A stretch of DNA of 64,000 nucleotides from Pseudomonas grandcourensis (GCF_039909015.1 NZ_CP150919.1:2208501-2272500); one strand, 5' to 3'. Positions 16,241-24,528 are shown, numbered from the stretch's first letter. Notes: generated from the letters alone by a model not told the origin. A program made the numbers and translations.

Positions 16241-17907
16241 TGTTGTTCTCCTGATCGTGCGGTTTGAAGTGCGAATTGGTCGGCCACGTGGGCGGCAGCC
16301 CGGCGACCGGAATAAATGCAGTCGGCCAGGGACAGGCCGGAGACATACAGGTTGGAAGCGACCCCGACCGCATTGCGGCCGGCGCTGTAGAGACCGTTTA
16401 TTGGCTGGCCGGCGTGGTCCAGCACCCGACCGCTGTCCTCGCAGACCTTCAGCCCGCCCAGGGTGATGACCGGGCAGGGGAAGAGTTTGCTGTCGAAAGA
16501 CAGGTCGAGGGCGTACCACGGGCCTTGGTCGAGGTTGGCGAGCATCGCGGCGGACTTGCCGAACTCGTCGGCGACCTCACCCCGTGCAGCGCGGGAATAG
16601 CGTTCGACGCTCTGGCGCAGCAGCTCCGGTGGCAGGTTGCAGCGTTTGGCCAACCCGGCCAGGCTGTTGCTGCGCTTGGCGTTGAACAGCAAGTTGAGCA
16701 GCACCGGCAGGCGCTGGAAATTCCACACCTTGCCGGGGCCGACCTGACTGATTGCTTCTCGAACCAGCGCCCGATTGAGAATCAGAATGGCGCGGCCGTC
16801 CTGTTCTTCGACCATGGCGTGGCCGAGGGTCGCGCCGTAGATTTCTTCGTTGGCGTAACGTTGCCCGCGAGCATTGACGATCAGTCCGCGAGCCCAGGCC
16901 AGTGGCGGGTTGATGAAACGCCAGGCGCTGACCTTGTCCATCCGCGCCACGCTGCCACCGGCGCTCTGGCCCAGGGCGATGCCGCTGCCATTGCACCCGG
17001 TGGCGCCCAGCGGCAGACCGGCCAGGTACTGCGGCGCGTGTTGGTGCACCAGATCGCGATTGAAGATAAAACCGCCACTGCTCAACAGCACCGCCTGTTC
17101 GGCGCGAATCAATTGCCGAATGGCGCTGGTCTGTTCGATGCGGCGCTGACGGGCGCGCAAGCGATCGGCCAGCGCCGGGGCGTACATATGAATGGCGGCG
17201 GCCCAGCGCGACAGACGGGCATGTTGTTTTGCGGCGCGACTGCCCGACGGCAACTGCCAGGCTTCGACGCCGATGACCTTGTCGTCGAGGTCGAGTACCA
17301 GACGCCGCACTTCGCACTGGCTGCGCAGGCGTGCGCCATGGCGCAAGGCGCTGGCCTTGAGCGGGGCGAACAGACTGGCGCCGGACATGCCCGGACCTTT
17401 GGTGCGGTGGCCACGGGGCGCCGGCCTGGCGCTGGCGGCATAGGCTGGCACGGCTTCGTTACCGGAGTAATAGAGGTAGTACTGGTCGCTCGGGTACGAG
17501 GTTTTGTGCGGTGGCACACTGGCCTCGAAGGCCGCGCCCTGTTGCTCCAGCCAGGCCAGTTGCTCGCGGCTGCCGTCGCAGAAGTTGCGCAACGTCTCGT
17601 GGCTGACGGCTTCGCCGACTTCATGACGCAGGTAATTGAACATGGCCTCGCTGGTGTCTTCATAGCCAGCCTGATGCTGATACGGCGTGCCCCCGCCGGC
17701 ATACACCACGCCACCGCTGAGTGCCGTGGCGCCGCCGCCTTCGAAGCGATCCAGTGCGAGCACTGAAAGGCCGCGAGTACTGGCTTCGATGGCGGCACAG
17801 GCGCCGGCTCCGCCAAACCCGACGATCAGCAAATCGCAACGGTCATCCCATGGCAACTGGTCGGCGCTGTTCACTCGCAACGCCGTCAACCGGTTCAGGC
17901 TGTCCAT
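16228..17907 (-). CDS. FAD-dependent 3-ketosteroid delta-4(5-alpha)-dehydrogenase-like protein
   Basis: Flavoprotein of 559 aa in the KstD/fumarate-reductase group. Seen: FAD motif LLIVGFGGAGACAAIEA (about 26-42), GGGATALSGGVVYAGGG, and C-terminal GLYSAGRNAVGVASNLYVSG with Y521-V-S523. Known: delta-4(5-alpha)-dehydrogenases (Kst4D, TesI) use a Tyr-x-Ser pair near the C-terminus where KstD has the YPGxG motif; the YVSG here fits the former. It would desaturate 5-alpha-reduced 3-ketosteroids. It is about 60-70 residues longer than typical Kst4D, with an insertion of low-similarity sequence around 190-260. Nine bases after hsaB, overlapping the HSD gene. Confidence 0.65.
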   Translation of the reverse strand: MDSLNRLTALRVNSADQLPWDDRCDLLIVGFGGAGACAAIEASTRGLSVLALDRFEGGGATALSGGVVYAGGGTPYQHQAGYEDTSEAMFNYLRHEVGEAVSHETLRNFCDGSREQLAWLEQQGAAFEASVPPHKTSYPSDQYYLYYSGNEAVPAYAASARPAPRGHRTKGPGMSGASLFAPLKASALRHGARLRSQCEVRRLVLDLDDKVIGVEAWQLPSGSRAAKQHARLSRWAAAIHMYAPALADRLRARQRRIEQTSAIRQLIRAEQAVLLSSGGFIFNRDLVHQHAPQYLAGLPLGATGCNGSGIALGQSAGGSVARMDKVSAWRFINPPLAWARGLIVNARGQRYANEEIYGATLGHAMVEEQDGRAILILNRALVREAISQVGPGKVWNFQRLPVLLNLLFNAKRSNSLAGLAKRCNLPPELLRQSVERYSRAARGEVADEFGKSAAMLANLDQGPWYALDLSFDSKLFPCPVITLGGLKVCEDSGRVLDHAGQPINGLYSAGRNAVGVASNLYVSGLSLADCIYSGRRAAAHVADQFALQTARSGEQQCNV

Positions 17908-17916
17908 GTTCGGGCC

Positions 17917-18432
17917 TCAGCCAGCAGCTGCGAGAGAAGGTGCGGGTTTGGCGGTGGTGGTGTAGCTGCCGTCGAGGTAGACCAGCGGGGTGATTTCGGT
18001 GGTGGTGTGGATCTGCAGGATGCGGCCGATGAACACCGTGTGAGTGCCGTAGCTGAAGTGCCCGTCCTGGCGGCAGAGGATCGCCGACTGTGCGTCACCC
18101 AGGTAAGGAATGCCGCCGGGGCTGGTCAGCCAGTTGCCGCGGTCGAAGCGTGCTTCGCCTTTGATCGCGCCGCTGCACAGGTTGGCCAGGTCTTGTTGTT
18201 CGACGCCGAGGATGTTGACGCAGAAGTCGGCGCCGGTCGCCAGTGCGGCGTGGGGCGAGGCGGTCTTGTTGACGCAGATCAGCAGCGATGGCGGCTCGGT
18301 GCTCAGCGAGTCGACGGCCGTGGCGGCCATGGCGAAGCGTTCGGTGCCGTTGCTGGTGCTGATAATGGTGACTGACTTGGCCAGGCGGCGCATGGCCTGG
18401 AGCATGTCGGCTTTGAGATTGACGTCGTTCAT
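17917..18432 (-). CDS. hsaB: Flavin reductase of the HsaA monooxygenase (HsaB)
   Basis: Flavin-reductase-domain protein of 171 aa supplying reduced flavin to the two-component monooxygenase that hydroxylates 3-HSA. Seen: SVTIISTSNG, AMAATAVDSLSTEPPSLLICVN, FCVNILG and the GDAQSAILC segment typical of the HpaC/HsaB group. First gene of the minus-strand operon, with operator copy E 63 bases upstream. The partner HsaA is divergent at 19431 beyond a 1 kb repeat-rich gap. The Shine-Dalgarno sequence is weak (AAGG). Confidence 0.82.
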   Translation of the reverse strand: MNDVNLKADMLQAMRRLAKSVTIISTSNGTERFAMAATAVDSLSTEPPSLLICVNKTASPHAALATGADFCVNILGVEQQDLANLCSGAIKGEARFDRGNWLTSPGGIPYLGDAQSAILCRQDGHFSYGTHTVFIGRILQIHTTTEITPLVYLDGSYTTTAKPAPSLAAAG

Positions 18433-18494
18433 CGCACTGGGCCTTTTTGTTGGTTGGGGAGTGCGATGGATTCTTGCTCTGGCGTCCAGTCGTC

Positions 18495-18515
18495 ACATCG
18501 TCCGAGGGGACTAGG
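18495..18515 (-). promoter_or_regulatory. Operator copy E, serving the hsaB-kshB operon
   Basis: In gene sense CCTAGTCC-CCTC-GGACGATGT. AAGAAT follows about 20 bases further toward hsaB. Confidence 0.65.
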
Positions 18516-18540
18516 CCTTGGCGGCCTCTGGGCCGACCAG

Positions 18541-18880
18541 GCTGCTGGGTTGACTGAGTACATATCCGTTGCTGCGGTAACGGCGGCTTATGGTTTCGCC
18601 CTTACGGCGAGTCCCTTTTGTCAAACGCCCCGACACAAAAGGAACCAAAAAGTCTCGCCCCTTACGTACGGCCCCTCGCTGAGGCTCGGGGTTCCTTCGC
18701 TACGGTATTCATCCGGGGGCATTGCCCTCCGGTCGGCTTCGCTTCGACCTACATGCAATGAGTTCGACTGCGTCGAACGGCGCTGCGCGCCAGTCCCCGG
18801 ATAAACACCTCCGCTCAGCCTTCCGAGGGGGCGGGTGGATCAAGATCAAAAGCTGCAGGCGAGCTAACGCTCGGCCTGAT
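18541..18880. repeat. Dispersed Pseudomonas intergenic repeat (about 340 bases, non-coding)
   Basis: The stretch from GTACATATCCGTTGCTGCGG through GGCATTGCCCTCCGG to GGTGGATCAAGATCAAAAGC matches, from memory, a repeat scattered between genes in fluorescent Pseudomonas. No frame in it has a ribosome binding site or a recognisable protein. It fills the gap between operator E and the REP array before hsaA. Confidence 0.6.
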
Positions 18881-18930
18881 GAGTGGTGAGAAGCGACGGG
18901 GTGGTCTGTTCTGCTGTGCTTTTGCTTTTC

Positions 18931-19096
18931 TGTGGGAGCGAGCTTGCTCGCGAAGGCGGCCTGCCAGCCGACCTGATTTTTGCAGATGTACTCAGCACCT
19001 GTGGGAGCGGGCTTGCCCGCGAAGGCGGCCTGCCAGCCGACCAATCTCTTGCAGGCAAACCCGGATCAACTGTGGGAGCGAGCTTGCTCGGGTGGT
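18931..19096. repeat. Three tandem head-to-tail REP units
   Basis: Units begin at 18931, 19000 and 19071, each TGTGGGAGCG(A/G)GCTTGC(T/C)CG. The first two carry the same tail GCGGCCTGCCAGCCGACC, and a decayed copy of that tail recurs at about 19230-19255. The direct orientation differs from the converging pairs elsewhere in the window. Confidence 0.85.
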
Positions 19097-19308
19097 ATTC
19101 GCCCTGCTGAAGCAGCAGAGCGAATACCAATCAAAAGCGAGATGAGGGCTTCACCTCAACCATAGAATCTCCCACAGTGATCTTCAGTGGCCACAAGTCT
19201 CGAGTAAAACAGGGGGCTCAATGTGGGCCTGCCCGCGAAGACGGCCTGCCAGCCAACACATCACTTTCTGATTCACCCCCCACCCAGATACCTGTTCCCC
19301 AATCCCAC

Positions 19309-19327
19309 ATGGTCCGTTTGAGGGATG
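19309..19327 (+). promoter_or_regulatory. Degenerate operator copy H, upstream of hsaA
   Basis: ATGGTCC-GTTT-GAGGGATG: ten of fifteen non-spacer positions match the consensus. TGAATG lies 21 bases downstream, at the same offset as in the better copies. Position (103 bases before hsaA) and orientation fit the other sites. Confidence 0.4.
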
Positions 19328-19430
19328 TCCACTCTGTTGCGCATTGTTTGAATGCCAGTGTAGGGGCGCTACACCCGCCCCGTTGCACGCGCGCCCCGGC
19401 GGATGGGGTGAACAAAGGAGAACAATAAAA

Positions 19431-20615
19431 ATGCTCAACCAAGACCTGATTCGCCAGCGTCTGAGCCAACGTGCCCGCGAGTTGGTGCCGATCCTGCGTG
19501 AACGCGCCCTGAATGCCGCGCAAGCAGGCCAGTTGCCCGAAGAAACCCTGAAGGATTTCCACGACGCCGGGTTCTTTCGCATCCTGCAACCGTCCCGTTG
19601 GGAAGGCTATGAGCTGGAGCCCAAGGACTTCTTCGACGTGCAGATGACCCTTGCCGAGGGCTGCATGTCCTCAGCCTGGGTGCTTGGCGTGGTAGCGATC
19701 CACAACTGGCAACTGGCGCTGTTCGACGACCGCGCGGCCCAGGATGTCTGGGGTAGCGACTCCAGCGTGCTGATCTCCTCTTCCTATATGCCGGTGGGCA
19801 AGGTCGAGCGGGTCGAGGGTGGCTTCAAGTTGAGCGGCCGCTGGGGTTTTTCTTCCGGCAGCAAGCATTGCGACTGGGTGTTCCTCGGTGCGCTGGTGCC
19901 GCCGGCAGAGGCGGGCGGGGCGCCGGATTACCGGACCTTCCTGGTGCCGCGCAGCGACTACCAGATTCTCGACAACTGGAACGTCATGGGCCTGGAAGCC
20001 ACCGGTTCCCACGACATTCTGGTGGAAAACGCCTTCGTTCCCGAGTATCGCACCCATCGCGCGTTCGATGGTTTCATGCAGAACAGTCCGGGCAATGAGG
20101 TGAACACAGCGCCGTTGTTCCGCCTGCCGTTCGGGCAGATTTTCGTGCGCGCGGTTTCGTCCTCGGCCATCGGTGCCCTGCAAGGCGCGGTGGATCAGTT
20201 TGTCGAGCACAACCGTGCCCGGGTCGGGGTCAATGACGGTCGCAAAATGGTCCAGGACCCGGCCGCGCAAGCGGCGCTGGCCAATGCCATGGTCTGCGTC
20301 GACGAGTGCAAGACTGTGCTGCATCGCAACTTCGCCCTGATGTTGGAGCGCGCACAAAAAGGCGAGCCGCTGAGCATGCCCGAGCGGGTGAAGATGCGTT
20401 ACGACTCGGCGCTGGTGGCCGACAAGTGCGCCAAGGCCGTTGGCGACCTGATGTTCAACAGCGGTGCTTCGACAATCTTCCGCAGCCACGCGATCAACCG
20501 TGCGTTCCGCGACATTCACACCGGTCGCGCCCACGTCGCCAACAGTCCGGCCAAGTACGCCTGGAACCTTGGTGGCGTCAGCATGGGCCAGGACAGCAAC
20601 GACTTTTTCCTCTGA
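19431..20615 (+). CDS. hsaA: 3-HSA 4-monooxygenase, oxygenase component (HsaA)
   Basis: Flavin-dependent monooxygenase of 394 aa with an acyl-CoA-dehydrogenase fold. It hydroxylates the phenolic secosteroid 3-HSA to the catechol 3,4-DHSA, using FMNH2 from HsaB. Seen: a full-length group-D monooxygenase layout with FFRILQPSRWEGYE, GCMSSAWVLGV and WGFSSGSKHCDW. The C-terminal IFRSHAINRAFRDIHTGRAH is the DH-like helix region. Length equals that reported for mycobacterial HsaA. ATG at 19431 follows AAAGGAG. Monocistronic; operator F and the luciferase-like gene follow. Confidence 0.88.
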   Translation: MLNQDLIRQRLSQRARELVPILRERALNAAQAGQLPEETLKDFHDAGFFRILQPSRWEGYELEPKDFFDVQMTLAEGCMSSAWVLGVVAIHNWQLALFDDRAAQDVWGSDSSVLISSSYMPVGKVERVEGGFKLSGRWGFSSGSKHCDWVFLGALVPPAEAGGAPDYRTFLVPRSDYQILDNWNVMGLEATGSHDILVENAFVPEYRTHRAFDGFMQNSPGNEVNTAPLFRLPFGQIFVRAVSSSAIGALQGAVDQFVEHNRARVGVNDGRKMVQDPAAQAALANAMVCVDECKTVLHRNFALMLERAQKGEPLSMPERVKMRYDSALVADKCAKAVGDLMFNSGASTIFRSHAINRAFRDIHTGRAHVANSPAKYAWNLGGVSMGQDSNDFFL

Positions 20616-20647
20616 CTTTTTAATCGGCTCTTTTTCTATGAAGCGGG

Positions 20648-20666
20648 CTAGTCCGTTTGCGTGATT
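20648..20666 (+). promoter_or_regulatory. Operator copy F, serving the luciferase-like gene
   Basis: CTAGTCC-GTTT-GCGTGATT: the left half-site is perfect, the right half-site is degenerate. It ends 87 bases before the start at 20754. No good -10 box is visible at the usual offset. Confidence 0.45.
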
Positions 20667-20753
20667 CGAGCGCCCCGTCGATGCACGAGCATTGGCGGTA
20701 AGGCGAAGGTCTACGGCGCCGACTGCGCATCCAAATAAGCACAAGGATCAACC

Positions 20754-21875
20754 ATGAAATTTTCCCTGATTTACGAAGCCCAGACGGTGGACTCCAGCCG
20801 CGAAGGCGACCGCAAGATTTTCGAAGACACTGTTGAACAGGCCGTGCTGGCCGACAAGCTCGGCTTCGACACCTTCTGGTGCGTGGAACACACTGCGCTG
20901 AGCAACTACTCGCACATGTCCGCGCCGGAAACCATGCTGGCTTTCGTTGCCGGTAAAACCGAGCGCATCGGCATCGGCCACGGCGTGGTCTGCCTGCCGC
21001 CGGCGATGAACCACCCGGTGAAAGTCGCCGAGCGCATCGCCACCCTCGACCTGCTGTCCAAGGGCCGTGTGCACTTCGGCGTGGGCAAGGGCGGCACCCA
21101 GCAGGAAGCCGGCACCTTCGGCTACGACCTCGCGACCTTGCAGCCGCAGATCGACGAGATGATGTACCTGATCCCGAAAATGTTCGTGCAGGACGAGATC
21201 GAGCACAACGGCGACTTCGTACAGATCCCGAAACGCCCGATCCATCCAAAGCCGTACCAGGATCCGCACCCGCCGATGTACCTGGCGTGCACCAACACCG
21301 AATCGCTGAAAAATGCCGGCGGTCGCGGCATGGGCGCATTGGTGCTGGGCTTCGGTGGCCCGGAAGAAATCGCCAAGAAGGTCGAGGTGTATCACACGGC
21401 CTACGACAATCGCGATGAGAAGAAGCAGGTCGGTTTCCGCCCTAACCGCCACATCGCCGCACTGTGCCCGGCCATCGTGCTGGAGGACAACGCAGAAGCA
21501 CGCCGCATCGGTATCCGTGGCCAGCGTTACTTCCTGGAATCCCTGGGCTACTGGTACGGCGGTGGCGAGCGTCCGGACCCGGAGAAGTGGAAAGACGACA
21601 CCTTCGTCGACGGCAATGGTCAGGCTGTGATCAAGTCGCGCTTTGCCTCCGAAGAAGTCAGCGTCGACTTCTCCGACCCGACCATGGCGATGATGAACCC
21701 CAACCACGCCTACGGCACCGTCGAGGATTGCATCAACTATGTGCAACGCCTGATCGATGCCGGCGCCGACGAAATCCTGTTCATCTGCCAGATGGGCACC
21801 GTACCGCAGTGGGCGCAGCTGGAGACCTTGAAGAACATTGGCGAGAAGGTGATTCCGCACTTCCGCAAAGCGTGA
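20754..21875 (+). CDS. Luciferase-like (LLM) flavin-dependent monooxygenase
   Basis: LLM-class oxidoreductase of 373 aa with a TIM-barrel, FMNH2-dependent fold. Seen: start MKFSLIYEAQT, DTFWCVEHTALSNYSH in the flavin-site region, RIGIGHGVVCLPPAMNHPV, and GRVHFGVGKGGTQQE, all typical of bacterial luciferase relatives. It stands between hsaA and the accessory block as its own transcription unit with operator copy F and AAGGATC before the ATG. Known: the canonical Comamonas and actinobacterial steroid pathways have no LLM step. Inference: it may attack a ring or side-chain position not covered by the known enzymes, using reduced flavin from HsaB or another reductase. Confidence 0.8.
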   Translation: MKFSLIYEAQTVDSSREGDRKIFEDTVEQAVLADKLGFDTFWCVEHTALSNYSHMSAPETMLAFVAGKTERIGIGHGVVCLPPAMNHPVKVAERIATLDLLSKGRVHFGVGKGGTQQEAGTFGYDLATLQPQIDEMMYLIPKMFVQDEIEHNGDFVQIPKRPIHPKPYQDPHPPMYLACTNTESLKNAGGRGMGALVLGFGGPEEIAKKVEVYHTAYDNRDEKKQVGFRPNRHIAALCPAIVLEDNAEARRIGIRGQRYFLESLGYWYGGGERPDPEKWKDDTFVDGNGQAVIKSRFASEEVSVDFSDPTMAMMNPNHAYGTVEDCINYVQRLIDAGADEILFICQMGTVPQWAQLETLKNIGEKVIPHFRKA

Positions 21876-21889
21876 ACACCACATCGCCC

Positions 21890-21980
21890 CTGTAGGAGTG
21901 AGCCTGCTCGCGATGAGGCCATAACATTCAACATCAATATTGAATGTGAGACCGCTATCGCGAGCAGGCTCGCTCCTACT
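21890..21980. repeat. REP palindrome pair
   Basis: Converging GTAGGAGTGAGCCTGCTCGCGA units around a spacer, just after the luciferase-like gene. Confidence 0.9.
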
Positions 21981-22025
21981 GTTGATTGCATTTCAGGCCT
22001 GGCATGGACGTCAGGCCAACTTTCC

Positions 22026-22051
22026 AACGGGTCCCCAAGGCCCGTTTTTTT
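22026..22051 (+). terminator. Rho-independent terminator after the luciferase-like gene
   Basis: AACGGG and CCCGTT arms followed by a run of seven T. It lies beyond the REP pair. Confidence 0.7.
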
Positions 22052-22078
22052 ATGCCTGTCGGACCACCGCCTATCCCT

Positions 22079-22168
22079 TGTAGGAGTGAACTGCTCGCGA
22101 AGAGGGCGGCACATTCAATATTCATGTTGCCTGACACGCCGCCATCGCGAGCAGGCTCGCTCCTACAG
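22079..22168. repeat. REP palindrome pair, left copy shortened
   Basis: TGTAGGAGTGAACTGCTCGCGA (missing a few bases) converges with ATCGCGAGCAGGCTCGCTCC. A single decayed REP hairpin also lies at 22932-22958. Confidence 0.85.
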
Positions 22169-22331
22169 GTTATTGTGCAAGTTCGTGCCACCGATTTGGC
22201 CTTTGAACAGCGCTTGTTTAACGCCTGTCAGCGTTACTTGATGAAAGCTACAACGCCTTGCGTCGTTGCCTACAGGTACGCCAGAATCCGCCGGCTTGTG
22301 CGCCTTGGACCCCCTCGGTAACTTGATTCGC

Positions 22332-22530
22332 ATCACTGACTCCCAGTGATCGGGTTTAGTAGCCCGTGGCTTAATCCGAGACGTACGACGCATCAATCAG
22401 GTTATGTGCCTGTATTTTGATGGCGGCTTTACGTAGGGCGCCCTTGGGCGCGCCGGCTTCTTGGATTCCCCGGTCTACTAACCTGCGTACAGCTGCCACC
22501 CCTTCTTTTAGTAGAGAAGTGGTTTCCAGC
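22332..22530 (+). ncRNA. Candidate structured RNA leader upstream of the DUF6124 gene
   Basis: Seen: ATCACTG/CAGTGAT hairpin (22332-22350), directly followed by CGGG/CCCG around TTTAGTAG (22351-22366), then a GC-rich GGGCGCCC..GGGCGC segment near 22436-22453. GGTCTACTAACC (22472-22483) is complementary to GGTTTAGTAGCC (22353-22364) over most of its length, allowing a long-range pairing that competes with the second hairpin. From memory the segment ending GTACAGCTGCCACC recurs upstream of DUF3077/DUF6124 genes in Pseudomonas. Inference: a conserved 5' leader with alternative structures. No ligand or known riboswitch class is recognised. Confidence 0.45.
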
Positions 22531-22550
22531 CAGCATCAGGAATCCACACT

Positions 22551-22910
22551 ATGTTCAAGGTCACACCCAACCCGCCGGACACCGATCCGGCATCCCCATA
22601 CGAACCCGATTCCAAAAAACTCAACGAGGCCGCCGAGCGCGCCCTCGCTTACCACTTCCCCTCGACAGCCGACATCAAAGCCACCCCTCGAAAAATCAGC
22701 ACGCTGTTCAGCGTCGACCCAGAGGCCACGACCGAAACCCTGGTGGTCTATCTGGTCGAGACCCTGGCCTCGGTGGATGTGATGGTGCATCAACTGGTGG
22801 ATCATCTGGAGGGCGGTGATCGCAATGCCCTGCTGGGTATTTCCAATAGCGTCATGCTGGCCGAAATCACCGCGAACCGCGTGCTCGATCAAATCGACCC
22901 ACCCGCATAA
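22551..22910 (+). CDS. DUF6124 family small protein
   Basis: Protein of 119 aa. Seen: MFKVTPNPPDTDP start, LNEAAERALAYHF, and a C-terminal helical part ending GISNSVMLAEITANRVLDQ, which is the pattern of the Pseudomonas DUF6124/DUF3077 small proteins. No enzymatic motif or export signal. Function unknown. It follows the structured leader at 22332-22530, which may control it. Part of an accessory block between two steroid operons. Confidence 0.75.
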   Translation: MFKVTPNPPDTDPASPYEPDSKKLNEAAERALAYHFPSTADIKATPRKISTLFSVDPEATTETLVVYLVETLASVDVMVHQLVDHLEGGDRNALLGISNSVMLAEITANRVLDQIDPPA

Positions 22911-23119
22911 ATCCGCAGCACCACTGACCCCTGTGGGAGCAACCTCAATCCCACAGGTACTGCGGCACGGTCAAAATTGCGTAATCACAGCGACTCTTCC
23001 TACAGGGATTTCTGCACCTTGACTGAGTGGTCTATAGGCTGTTTATTCTGCGACCCTCAACAAGGAAATCGGCGCCCACCAATGTTGTTGGAGTGCGTCG
23101 TTATTAAGGAGGATGGTTT

Positions 23120-24244
23120 ATGTGGATGCGCCTTATTCATCAGCGAGACCGCGAGCGTCAAGGTATTGGTTTCAATCAAATCGAATCGCCATTCTTTGCC
23201 GTGTCCAGAGTGCGAGAGGCGCTTCTGAGCCGCTGTGACGAGTTCTTGGGGCTGAATGATTTTTTACTGGCTCATGGACGTTCGCGTGGTCAGCTGACGT
23301 ACGACGTTATTGAACGAATACTGACTACGGTGAAAGACGGTGATTGGCTGTTGGTTTGCAGTGACCCTTTCAGCCCGCTGAGTGAAGACACAACAGGCAA
23401 CTATTCACGCATTGGAGTGCGCTGTCGTGTGGAGTCGTGGGATTATCCTCTTGTCGCTTCTGCCGACCAACGCAAGCCACCGTTGCCAAAAACCGAACTG
23501 GTCGCAAGCCCGCTACCTCAAGAACGCTCAAACATGGCTCAACAATTTGCTATCAAGGCGAAGGCGAGCGATGTCCTCTCCGACGAGCCAGCAACCCTTA
23601 CTGCCATTACTGTCAACGATAGAGCTGCGATGAGAGAAGCAATCATTAGGCTCGCCCGAAAAAATGGTCATGAATTTGTAGAAAGATCGTCCTGGGGAGC
23701 TCAAGAAGTAAAAGGCGAAATGGTCGACGACTGGGACTACTCGATGATCGCACTTCACCATGCGGGTAGAAGTGTGGGCTGTGGTTTCGGCGCAGGACAA
23801 ATGCTTGCGATTCAGAGCGAGCATCAGGCCAAATTTGATGACATCGGTTACCACTACGGCATCGACTGTATGGGTAAAGTCTTTGAGGGACGGGACATCC
23901 GGTTCAAAGGCTCAAGCGTACATAACTACAACACAGGTGTTATTGGCATCGTATTGCTGGAAAACCTGACAACCGCGGAGGAAGGCGGCGATATGGTTGC
24001 TCTTTCCCGTCAGGCTCTTGAAACCATGAATGGCAATATGGACCAGAAAATCCCTGCCATACAAATCGATACCCTACTGAACCTGGTTCAAGCTCTGACC
24101 AGTGTTTTCAGGGTGACCACTTTGGGTGGGCACCGTGAGTTCCCCATGCAAGCCGGCGAAGGAAAAATATGCCCTGGCAACATTGGGATGAAACTGGTGA
24201 GAGACCTTCGAATCAAAACCAACCTGCAACCACCTTCATTATGA
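23120..24244 (+). CDS. PGRP/amidase_2-type N-acetylmuramoyl-L-alanine amidase, probable antibacterial effector
   Basis: Protein of 374 aa: a unique N-terminal region (1 to about 165) and a C-terminal PGRP-fold zinc amidase (about 170-365). Seen in the second part: HHAG (H213/H214), GYHYGID (Y245), SSVHNYNTG (H268), GGHREF (H338) and KICPG (K349, C351). These correspond to the zinc-ligand and catalytic pattern of T7 lysozyme (His, Tyr, His, Lys, Cys). There is no signal peptide, so it would need a secretion machine or lysis to reach peptidoglycan. AAGGAGG precedes the ATG. Base composition is visibly AT-richer than the flanking operons. Its stop overlaps a small membrane-anchored gene, the usual arrangement of an effector and its immunity protein. 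Confidence 0.75.
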   Translation: MWMRLIHQRDRERQGIGFNQIESPFFAVSRVREALLSRCDEFLGLNDFLLAHGRSRGQLTYDVIERILTTVKDGDWLLVCSDPFSPLSEDTTGNYSRIGVRCRVESWDYPLVASADQRKPPLPKTELVASPLPQERSNMAQQFAIKAKASDVLSDEPATLTAITVNDRAAMREAIIRLARKNGHEFVERSSWGAQEVKGEMVDDWDYSMIALHHAGRSVGCGFGAGQMLAIQSEHQAKFDDIGYHYGIDCMGKVFEGRDIRFKGSSVHNYNTGVIGIVLLENLTTAEEGGDMVALSRQALETMNGNMDQKIPAIQIDTLLNLVQALTSVFRVTTLGGHREFPMQAGEGKICPGNIGMKLVRDLRIKTNLQPPSL

Positions 24245-24528
24245 AGCCGCTACTTATCATTTTCCCGATCGCACTCCTCGCTTTCCTCTACATCGGCTTT
24301 TACGAAAAGATGGAAGACGCGTACCCGGAAAAAGTTTTTTTCATCAAGAAAAGTCCGACACTTCAGATGAAGTTTGAAAATATTTTCGCGTACGAATCAG
24401 ATGACAAAAAATTGAGTGAGCTAAGCGATACGGAGCGGCAGTTGGTCATCCAGTACTGCAAGTATCGGTTAGGCGTAATTACGACTTTGAAAAGCCAAAA
24501 CGAGCTTGAAGAATGTAAAAAAAGGTAG
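24241..24528 (+). CDS. Small membrane-anchored protein, candidate immunity protein for the amidase
   Basis: Protein of 95 aa with one hydrophobic N-terminal segment (about residues 3-20, LLIIFPIALLAFLYIGF) and a charged C-terminal part ending NELEECKKR with two cysteines. Its ATG overlaps the amidase stop (TTATGA), so it is translationally coupled. No homologous family is recognised. Inference: a periplasm-facing anchored protein that binds and blocks the amidase in the producer. AT-rich like its partner and followed at once by a terminator. Confidence 0.6.
   Translation: MKPLLIIFPIALLAFLYIGFYEKMEDAYPEKVFFIKKSPTLQMKFENIFAYESDDKKLSELSDTERQLVIQYCKYRLGVITTLKSQNELEECKKR

Noticed and set aside
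18541..19145. Several short frames between hsaB and hsaA, some starting after GAG-rich sequence
   Set aside because: They fall in the dispersed repeat and the tandem REP units and translate palindromic DNA. No frame is maintained across repeat copies.
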